Assembly (NCBI GenBank): GCA_963921795.1
Contig: OY997647.1
Coordinates: 54,174,503-54,238,502 of the forward strand
DNA length: 64,000 nt
Direction: 5' to 3'
Source: Nannobrachium achirus
Lineage: Eukaryota > Chordata > Actinopteri > Myctophiformes > Myctophidae
Part shown: piece after piece, positions 27,975 to 34,829 of the stretch
Numbering within the stretch: the stretch's first letter is position 1
How the letters are laid out: the number at the start of each line of letters is the position of its first letter
Program-made: the position numbers and the translations under genes
Notes under the pieces: generated by a model
Database searches by the model: none
What the model was told of the DNA's origin: nothing
The model's input: the letters and a program-made list of their open reading frames with translations, nothing else

Positions 27975-28110
27975 TACAAGATTGCATGAACACCATAGCT
28001 ACTGAAAGTGGTGTACAAAATTATACACACGGATCATTAAATACAAAACTTGTTTATTTTTATTGTGCTTACAAGAATGCATGAACATCATAGCTACTGA
28101 AAGTGGTGTA
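27975..28110. repeat. Gene-tail direct repeat spanning the TIR inner edge
   Basis: TACAAGATTGCATGAACACC followed by ATAGCTACTGAAAGTGGTGTAC (27977-28015) is repeated with few changes at 28070-28110, and more weakly at 29222-29262. The inner end of both TIRs falls within this unit. Confidence 0.75.
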
Positions 28111-28141
28111 CAAATATATGCATATCAAATCGAAAATATAA

Positions 28142-28147
28142 TTTATT
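28142..28147 (-). terminator. Poly(A) signal AATAAA for the leftmost exon
   Basis: TTTATT on the plus strand gives AATAAA about 45 nt after the stop of the leftmost Cys/His-domain exon. Confidence 0.5.
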
Positions 28148-28193
28148 CACAGTAACAATGTATGCATCAATTATTAAGGTGTTTATACTTTAT

Positions 28194-28663
28194 CTAATAA
28201 TTATATAGTTCTACAGATGGTGAGTTCCTCCAGAATGTAACAAGCTCATTCAGAACTGCACACGTTTTCTTGTCTTTACCCAATACCAGATTGGCATTAA
28301 CAATCGCCTTGATATATCCTGGAATATCTTTAACACCCTTCAATTCGTGTAGAAAAGTTTCACCCACTCCTTGCACGCTAGATGGTGTTGTAATAATACC
28401 ACGAGTTTCCAACACATGCATGATTCCTGAAATAAATCGCTCAGTCCACATTCTTTTCATTAATTCTTCAAAATGATTGAAAAAATATCTTGATGGTTGG
28501 GATAGACACTGGTGATGGGGTTCTATTTCACAACCGTCACAATCCTCTTTCCATAGATCAGTTATTACAGAATCCACTAGCATTGCTACGCATACTTTTA
28601 TAATACGCAGAAAGCGTGAACCGAGCAAAGTTGCAGGTTGATCCAGATCCAGTGGTGATGTCA
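28194..28663 (-). CDS. Cys/His helical domain, copy A (start-less 3' exon)
   Basis: An open frame of about 156 codons homologous to the C-terminal halves of the genes at 29333 and 29893. Seen: a Pro/Ser lead-in, a helix (FLRIIKVCVAMLVDSVITDLWK), a CDGC...HHQCL cluster that could bind zinc, then the most conserved block WTERFISGIMHVLE and a final LNELVTFWRNSP. It has no own ATG: the frame opens through GTG (28662-28664), exactly where CCCCAG|TG forms a 3' splice site. The phase matches a donor at the end of the 29893 gene (G|GTAATT, 29913/29912), so it may be an alternative last exon. Function unknown. The frame is intact, arguing against decay. Confidence 0.6.
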
Positions 28664-29332
28664 CTGGGGAGGGCCATGAAAACGTTGGTGATGAGGAGAA
28701 AAGAAGAATTTATTTCCAACTTTAAAATATGAATATAACACACTTATAAACAGTATATATATATATATATATACATTATATACGGCAAAACTATTCTCTC
28801 AAACTACTTTCTCAAAAAAAATTCTGGAACACCTCATTTTGCGATTCTTATCCTATCCAAACTTATATTAAAGTATCCAATCAACCAATCAATGCTGAAT
28901 CATTAGTATTAGTTTTATTCACCTATTTTAATTACAAACATTATGCCAACAACACTTTTGGCTGCATAAGAAGTGAGGTAAAATGTACCTGTCTAGTGAA
29001 ACAAAACAAATTTCAACATTATTACAATATAACCAACATTCTTTAAAAAAAAAAACTATTATGACCAAATATTTAGTATAATGTAGTTGATATTTTTTAT
29101 TTTGAGAAGAAAACAGGTACACATATATACAATGATAATGATAAACAACATAACTGGCGGAATCATCATACAAAAAAAAAATACTATGTGGTAAAGCTAC
29201 GTTTTTCTTTTTTAATGCTTACAAGATTGTATGAACACTGTAATGAATGTGGACACTATACAATATAGGCTATGCACTTTCTTCCATGTAACATTGTATT
29301 TTAATAAATGATTCATGAATTCTCTAGCAATA

Positions 29333-29808
29333 CTATAGCTCAGTACTTGGTTCTACAGATGGTGAGTTTATCCAGAAAGGAATGAGTTTGTTCATTACAT
29401 TATGGTGTGTCACATCATCACCCATTTCATCAGCTGCGATATCTAACCTCAGTTCATTAAGAAAGACTTCGCAGACACCTTGCACTCTGTCTTCTGTAGT
29501 AATAATACCACGAGTTTCTAACACATGCATGATTCCTGAAATAAATCGCTCTGTCCATAGCATTTTGATAAATTCTTTATAATGAGCAAATACATAATAA
29601 CGTGACACCGGATAACTAGTTTGCGCCCCATCGCACCAATTATGTGTCAAACAACAACAAACTAATGTAAGATCCCGGTCATTACTTAGTACAACAGTTA
29701 AAAGCTTATCAATGCATGCTTTTACAATATCCATAAACACGGTGCTAACCAGTCCATCGGGTTGGTCCAGAGCCAGGGGTATATTTGTTGGAGAGGGGTG
29801 GGAATGCA
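29333..29808 (-). CDS. Cys/His helical domain, copy B (start-less 3' exon)
   Basis: Second copy of the domain. The conserved block WTERFISGIMHVLETRG is identical to copy A, but the CxxC...HxC cluster is rearranged (CCCLTHNWCDG), so metal binding may be lost. A strong 3' splice site (TTCTCCTCCTCTCCAG|TG, exon from 29808) lies 104 nt from the donor at 29913/29912 of the upstream gene. Joining them keeps phase and would give a protein with two tandem domains. The in-frame ATG at 29869 lies inside the putative intron and has no TATA box like its neighbours. Ends in a stop at 29333; an ATTAAA-like poly(A) signal lies near 29300. Function unknown. Confidence 0.6.
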
Positions 29809-29892
29809 CTGGAGAGGAGGAGAAGTGGTCAAGAAAAGAATACCTTTTAAACATGAATAAAACATACAATATATGCTGTAAAACTATTGTCT

Positions 29893-30672
29893 CTACTTTC
29901 TCAAATAATTACCAGCGTCAGAGCTTGGGGTATCAGGTGGTGTGTTACTCCAAAATGTAACAAGCTCGTTCAACACATCACGCTTCTTCTTGTTTCCGCC
30001 AAGCACATGATTATTATCAACAGCCTCTTTGATTTTTGTCTGAATTACATCCACATTCTTCAGCTCATATAGAAAAGCTTCACATATCCCTTGCACTCGA
30101 GATGTGGTAGTGACAGTTCCTTGGGTTTCCAGAACACGCATGATCCCCGAAATGAATCGATCAGTCCAGAGTCTTTTCATTAATTCTTTAAAATTTATGA
30201 AGACATAATATTTAGGGATTGGATTGAGGCACTGGTGTTGGGTCTGACTAGGATGATCTGCTTGGCAGCCGTCACATTCATCTTTCCACAGATCAATTAT
30301 TACCACATTCAGTAGCTTGATGATGCATACTTTTATAATTTCCAGAAGCTCTACATTGCCCAGACCATCTCCGTGATCCAGAGTCAGGGTTGAATTCACT
30401 GGAGATGGTGGTGAAAGCGAAAGCATTGGTGAGAAGGAGTAAGGTGTAGAGTAATTCACCGGTGAAGACGGTGGAACAGGATCTAACGCCAGATACTGAA
30501 AAAATATTGGTGATGATGGAGGTGAAGGACCACATGCAAGGGCATAGTATTCAGCGTCCGTGTCGCTGTCATTGGGTTCTGCCCATGGCTCACCTTCTAC
30601 AGTTTCCACGGGTAGAATACAGCTAGAGTTGGGTTTGTCAACTTCTTCGCTTCTTTCAGCAGATTCCTCCAT
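29893..30672 (-). CDS. 259-aa protein: shared N-terminus + Pro/Ser linker + Cys/His domain (copy C)
   Basis: Residues 1-45 are acidic and include NSSCILPVETVE, almost identical to the CARD gene at 30922. Residues 47-95 are Pro/Ser-rich. Residues 105-245 form the helical domain: DLWKDECDGC, HPSQTQHQC (a CxxC-x9-HxC-like cluster) and WTDRFISGIMRVLE. Start choice: the ATG at 30670-30672 (MEES) matches the paralogue and has a good context (ATCATGG). The longer frame's ATG at 30702 lies at or upstream of the expected transcription start, since the TATA box is at 30711-30717. A G|GTAATT donor close to the stop allows splicing to copies B or A. No known family assigned. The Cys/His pattern suggests zinc binding (inference). 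Confidence 0.75.
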   Translation of the reverse strand: MEESAERSEEVDKPNSSCILPVETVEGEPWAEPNDSDTDAEYYALACGPSPPSSPIFFQYLALDPVPPSSPVNYSTPYSFSPMLSLSPPSPVNSTLTLDHGDGLGNVELLEIIKVCIIKLLNVVIIDLWKDECDGCQADHPSQTQHQCLNPIPKYYVFINFKELMKRLWTDRFISGIMRVLETQGTVTTTSRVQGICEAFLYELKNVDVIQTKIKEAVDNNHVLGGNKKKRDVLNELVTFWSNTPPDTPSSDAGNYLRK

Positions 30673-30706
30673 GATGACTGGTAAAGACCACATTACGAGC
30701 AATAAT

Positions 30707-30844
30707 ACCCTTATATATTGTGAGAGGAATAGGCGTGGTGTGTCTTGCGAGAGGAAGAGACGTAGGAGGGTGGACCAGTAAGGGGTATGAGGAGGAGGGG
30801 CAGAAGCAGATTGAAAACAAAGAGGTTTCTTTGTTTAGACATAG
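30707..30844 (-). promoter_or_regulatory. Promoter of the 259-aa gene (duplicated module)
   Basis: TATATAAGGGT (minus strand) lies about 40 nt before the ATG. The whole 138-bp segment, including CCTCTCGCAAGACACACC and CTACGTCTCTTCC, is repeated with few changes at 32624-32762 before the CARD gene. Confidence 0.7.
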
Positions 30845-30856
30845 CATTATTATTCT

Positions 30857-30934
30857 ATAGTTCAGTACTTGGTTCTACAGATGGTGAGTTTATCCAAAAA
30901 GTAATGAGTTCGTTCATCACATTATGTTGTGTCA
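30857..30934 (-). pseudogene. Relic of the Cys/His domain 3' end behind the CARD gene
   Basis: About 78 bp closely match the last coding bases of copy B (29335-29415): in the old frame they would read VMNELITFWINSP and the terminal SVEPSTEL. The CARD frame enters this relic one base out of phase and stops at once on its TAA. This indicates that the CARD array replaced the body of a Cys/His-domain gene. Confidence 0.8.
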
Positions 30935-32586
30935 CATTTTCTTTTCTTTGTTTCTGGCTTCATGGTGTTGCCGTCTGATTTGGTTGTATGCCCATGCTTC
31001 CTTTTTTGCTGTTGTTTCACATGGCCACTAGATTTGTCCCATGGGATTGTCTTCAGAGCAGGAAACATTTTTATTACATTTCTTGTTTTCAGAATATCCA
31101 GGAAAGCATTGCAGGTTGATTCACCCTTGCCCATAATTATGTCCACAAGTTCAGTGGCCGGGTCGGCTGAGATACGATATCTATCCAGTTGTGTGATTAG
31201 TTTTCGTTCACAGATAAGCGAAATAAGCTTGAAGAGATTGTCAATATCTGACATCAGGGTGTTTTGAAGTGTTGACTTGTTTTTTCTTATACTGTCTTGT
31301 GCTCTTCTGACCGCATCTGTGCAAACCATGTATCCAGGGCGTCCTTGGTGTTGTGCTGCATAAGGCAGTGCCTTCAATTCAGGTCTAATTGCTGTTACTT
31401 CATTATTTTGTAGCATAGCAATGAACCCATAACAGAATTCTTCGCCCTTGCACACCATTTTGTCCAAAAGCTCAACAGCTGCTGTGTACGGTGAGTGAGT
31501 GTCCCTGAGTTGTCTGTAGCCCACATTGCCAACAAGATCCGATTGGAAAGCACAATCGATGAAAAATTCCACATCTGACATGATGATTTCTTGCAGTTTT
31601 GGCTTGTTTACCCTTAAAATCTCTGTAAACGACATTCCCGGCATGAAACGAAATCCTTCCCTCTCTGTTTCAAAAACCATTGGTGGAAGACCGTACCAAG
31701 GCATTTTCTCCAGATCAGGAAACCTGTCTGTAAGTTTTACGTGTTTTAGCAGAGACAGGAACACTTGGCAAATCTTTTCACCCTTGTTCATTATCTTATC
31801 AAGGAGCCTATATGATGCATCCGAATAAGACATTTGCATGAGGTCCCGGTACTCTCCAGACACCAGTAGGCTTTCGTCAATTTCGAAAACACACTGGATG
31901 ACATATTTGATATCTGGAAGCAGTATTTTTCTAAGTTCTAAACTGTTTTTCCGTATCATATCTTTTGCTGTCACACATCCATTGCCAATCACGTTTGGAC
32001 GACTGTACCATGACATGTGCTGTAGATCAGGATATGTTTCTATTGCATTTGACGCTTGTAGCAGACACAGGAACTCGATGCACGCAGTTTCACCATTGGC
32101 GATAATTATTTCCAAGAGTGCTTGAATTGTCTGTGAACTATCTGGGTTATTGTACACCATGTGCTTGATCTTATTGTAGTCCCCATGATCCATCAAATGT
32201 TCTTCATGTCCAAAAGCCAACTGGAGGAGATAAAGTATATCATGCTCCAGTATGCATTGAAGTTTTTTAGAGTTTTCTCTGATCATATCAGTTGCTGACC
32301 ATCCATATGGTAAATTTACCCCATTACTCCCGCTGGGAGCTCCTTCCTCGATCTCACTTGACAACTGCACAGCCTTTTCTCCCATCTCTGGATAGGGTGG
32401 TGAAAGCGGTGGTGAGAAGTAAGGTGTAGAGTAGCCCAGAGGTGATGGAGGAGGTACACCCGGGCATGGACAATATTCATCATCAGTTTCAGATTTGGAA
32501 TCGTGCATAGGATCGCATTCTACAGTTTCCACTGGTAGAATACAGCTAGAGTTGGTTTCATCCCTTCTTTCAATAGATTCTTCCAT
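30922..32586 (-). CDS. 554-aa protein with four tandem CARD-like domains
   Basis: Residues 1-45 share the acidic NSSCILPVETVE leader of the 259-aa paralogue, then comes a Pro-rich linker (YSTPYFSPPLSPP). Four repeats follow (about 100-191, 209-297, 321-409, 430-516). Each has helix 1 with IRxNxxxLxxxL and a hydrophobic helix 2-3. Helix 4-5 is LLDxIMxKGExxCxxFLxxLK (consensus), ending in FPxLxxxPW. This matches the six-helix CARD pattern, closest by eye to CARD9/CARD11/BCL10-type sequences. A basic tail (QKRKHG, KKRK) could be a nuclear signal. The start at MEES (32584-32586) has a strong context (CACCATGG). The upstream in-frame ATG (32604) lies about where transcription should begin. Role (inference): interference with, or mimicry of, host CARD signalling. 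The frame is uninterrupted. Confidence 0.78.
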   Translation of the reverse strand: MEESIERRDETNSSCILPVETVECDPMHDSKSETDDEYCPCPGVPPPSPLGYSTPYFSPPLSPPYPEMGEKAVQLSSEIEEGAPSGSNGVNLPYGWSATDMIRENSKKLQCILEHDILYLLQLAFGHEEHLMDHGDYNKIKHMVYNNPDSSQTIQALLEIIIANGETACIEFLCLLQASNAIETYPDLQHMSWYSRPNVIGNGCVTAKDMIRKNSLELRKILLPDIKYVIQCVFEIDESLLVSGEYRDLMQMSYSDASYRLLDKIMNKGEKICQVFLSLLKHVKLTDRFPDLEKMPWYGLPPMVFETEREGFRFMPGMSFTEILRVNKPKLQEIIMSDVEFFIDCAFQSDLVGNVGYRQLRDTHSPYTAAVELLDKMVCKGEEFCYGFIAMLQNNEVTAIRPELKALPYAAQHQGRPGYMVCTDAVRRAQDSIRKNKSTLQNTLMSDIDNLFKLISLICERKLITQLDRYRISADPATELVDIIMGKGESTCNAFLDILKTRNVIKMFPALKTIPWDKSSGHVKQQQKRKHGHTTKSDGNTMKPETKKRKCDTT

Positions 32587-32623
32587 GGTGACTGGTGAAA
32601 TCATAGTATTCTACTCTCTAAGA

Positions 32624-32762
32624 GTCCCTTATATCTTGTGAGAGGGATAGGCGTGGTGTATCTTGCGAGAGGAAGAGACGTAGGAGGGTGGATCAGTAAG
32701 GGGTATGAGGAGGAGGACCAGAAGTAGATTGAATACAGAGAGGTTTCTTTGTTTAGACATAT
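32624..32762 (-). promoter_or_regulatory. Promoter of the CARD gene (duplicated module)
   Basis: GATATAAGGG (minus strand, about 32627-32636) acts as the TATA box about 45 nt upstream of the MEES ATG, leaving a very short leader. The segment is a direct repeat of 30707-30844. Confidence 0.7.
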
Positions 32763-32831
32763 AACTATATTAGGTATAATTACTGTAGGATGATGGAAAA
32801 ATTCCATGAAAAAATATATGTTTTTATATGT

Positions 32832-32837
32832 TTTATT
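32832..32837 (-). terminator. Poly(A) signal AATAAA for the 296-aa gene
   Basis: TTTATT on the plus strand, about 190 nt past the stop codon and the nearest AATAAA on that strand. Confidence 0.35.
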
Positions 32838-33027
32838 TTGACAAGAGAACATGATACATCTTTACAGACATGTTACACTCATGTTACAATTAATATAATA
32901 TGGAAATAAAATGTGGATACACAATCTAGGGAAACACATTGAACATTCAACACATCATATGATTCGAGCAGACTATGATGCTCTCAAATCAACAGGAGAG
33001 GACACATGTATGGTAGGCCTATTGTTA

Positions 33028-33918
33028 CTATGACCCATCGGTTTCTAGCTCATGCTCCAACACACGTCTTACAGTATTACAGTTGCCCCTTGACCACTGC
33101 GTATCTTCAGGTGGTTTTATAAAATCAGCCCACCCTGGTTTATTGTACATTGAAAACAGAGTAGCTCCAGATGGTTGTGACTTTTTGGAATTTTCAGGTA
33201 CTTTTATGGAAGCAATCCAACCGGGCTTATGGTCCATTGAAAACAGAGTAGATCCAGAGGGATGATTGTGATTAGGTTCATTCAAGAGTTTTTTATCGTG
33301 CACCAGGGGTACGCGTCTTGGTTTCTTTGTAGAGAGGTAGTTCGTACGATTTACACCGTTCAGGCGATCATCCAGCAACATCATCTTGCGAGTCTCTTTT
33401 GCTTTGCTGAAAAACCCATTGATTAATTTCAGCACGTCCTGCAGAAGCCACAAATCACCAGCATGAAAGGCTAAACGGATTGGAAAATACATTTCTTTGT
33501 CCAATACAGTCGTCGGTCTTTCACAAGTTGGTCCCATTGACTTGAATCTTACCAACAACCATAAATATGATCGTAAACAGTCGATAAGGAAGGCTTCTCC
33601 GCCTGATAAACGAGTAGGCATCGCTTCATCCACTTTCATCATATCCGATGGTTTGATGTAGTCATCTTTGGCCCATCTCCCCCAGAGCAGATAATCAGTG
33701 AAATCCATGATGGCAGTCTCAAACCTCTCAAATTCAGATGCATATACTCTCACATGATGCAAATCTGCAAACAATGTTTCCCCATCTTCCACTGTATACA
33801 GATCAACAAATGGAAAAAGGTGCATGGGTGGCGAGAAATGGCATCGTAATTTACGTTCATTAGAAAGATTCCATATCAGCTTATCCTCGCCCTGGTAATT
33901 CAGGCGGTGAGAGTCCAT
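33028..33918 (-). CDS. 296-aa protein of unknown family with C-terminal tandem repeat
   Basis: I do not recognise this protein. Residues 1-60 hold a beta-like region (CHFSPPMHLFPFVDLYTVEDG). Residues 60-180 are predominantly helical with aromatic/Leu patches (FTDYLLWGRW, DCLRSYLWLLVRF, DLWLLQDVLKLI). Residues 219-275 are two copies of a 29-residue unit with the core PSGxTLFSMxxKPGWxxxIKxPE. There is no signal peptide or membrane span. The ATG at 33916-33918 follows a TATA-like TTTAAATATGA by about 30 nt, the same short-leader layout as the two genes downstream. It is the first gene of the leftward cluster. The frame is intact. A structural or host-interaction role cannot be distinguished. Confidence 0.7.
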   Translation of the reverse strand: MDSHRLNYQGEDKLIWNLSNERKLRCHFSPPMHLFPFVDLYTVEDGETLFADLHHVRVYASEFERFETAIMDFTDYLLWGRWAKDDYIKPSDMMKVDEAMPTRLSGGEAFLIDCLRSYLWLLVRFKSMGPTCERPTTVLDKEMYFPIRLAFHAGDLWLLQDVLKLINGFFSKAKETRKMMLLDDRLNGVNRTNYLSTKKPRRVPLVHDKKLLNEPNHNHPSGSTLFSMDHKPGWIASIKVPENSKKSQPSGATLFSMYNKPGWADFIKPPEDTQWSRGNCNTVRRVLEHELETDGS

Positions 33919-33943
33919 TTTTGGTGGTAAGAATTGGTCTTCC

Positions 33944-33955
33944 TCATATTTAAAG
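33944..33955 (-). promoter_or_regulatory. TATA-like box of the 296-aa gene
   Basis: CTTTAAATATGAGG on the minus strand about 30 nt before the ATG. A GAGGCGGG GC-box-like motif lies just upstream (33973-33980). Confidence 0.5.
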
Positions 33956-34757
33956 AAAAAGGATCCCGAGAGAGGCGGGTATTAGAGAGACCGAACGTTG
34001 ACCAACCAATGAAATTTAATGTAGGAGGGATCTGGATAATTGCAATAGGTTAAACTGACCCTCCCCATGACAACTGATAAAATAACTGGTACAATATATT
34101 TATACCTTGATACCGTCTAGTTCACATGAAATAAGCCTATTCGCACACAAAATAAAAATACAATACATTAAATAAAATAAGAAAGAAGTTGGCATCTATG
34201 GTGTTCATGCAATCTTGTATATTATATTTTATATTTTAACAAATGTATATACCTGTACTGTTACATATGGCTAAACTGCCTACACATGTCCTAGTATGAG
34301 TGTACTATGTACAATTTTAATGTGAACAACATAAATTTCAGGGAGAAAAAAAAAGAAATGATTTGTGTGTGTAGTCAAAACCAGCTAGTGTTTTACACCA
34401 ACCATTTTCAATCCTTGAATGACTTGCATTTCCCCCTGTATAATAAACTACCAGATGAAATACAAATGTGTTATTCACTTAAATGGGTAGTAATGACATA
34501 TGTTTATAGAATCATATGCAGCTTTATTGTCACATAAGTTACAGATTTTGATCGTCGCAGTTTTACATGCGAGTGCTGCCTGTGACCACTTTTACATTGC
34601 ATCTAATGAGCTGTCGGTTTATTTTGGCCCCGGTTCTTATCAGTGTGACACCAAATTTCCATATTATATTAATCCCGTGAAGCACTATTTGTTTTAAATT
34701 ACATTTTACATCTGTTAATAGCATAGAACAATTTATTCACTGGGATCAATAAAGCTT

Positions 34758-34829
34758 TGACCCTGACGTGATTTGAACACGCAACCTTCTGATCTGGAGT
34801 CAGACGCGCTACCGTTGTGCCACAGAGTC
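34758..34829 (-). tRNA. tRNA-Trp (anticodon CCA), right TIR copy
   Basis: Identical, inverted copy of the gene at 27371-27442, with the same cloverleaf, A and B boxes and CCA anticodon. The two copies point toward each other across the core. Confidence 0.93.

Larger units (their letters stand above)
23663..27998. repeat. Left terminal inverted repeat of the large element
   Basis: About 4336 bp. Its inner edge is at CACCATAG (27991-27998), where the match with 34196 stops. The inner part (about 25 kb to 27998) is almost identical to the right copy. The outer kilobase differs by many substitutions and indels. It holds a CRE-like GTGACGTCAC near the tip, a TG microsatellite, a degenerate hairpin module and a tRNA-Trp gene. 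No long conserved reading frame: short frames are shared between TIRs only because the DNA is, and one is broken by a one-base T-tract difference near 27849. Confidence 0.9.

Noticed and set aside
31526-32125. Plus-strand frames opposite the CARD gene (95-112 aa)
   Set aside because: They are antisense shadows of the long minus-strand frame with no promoter or domain.
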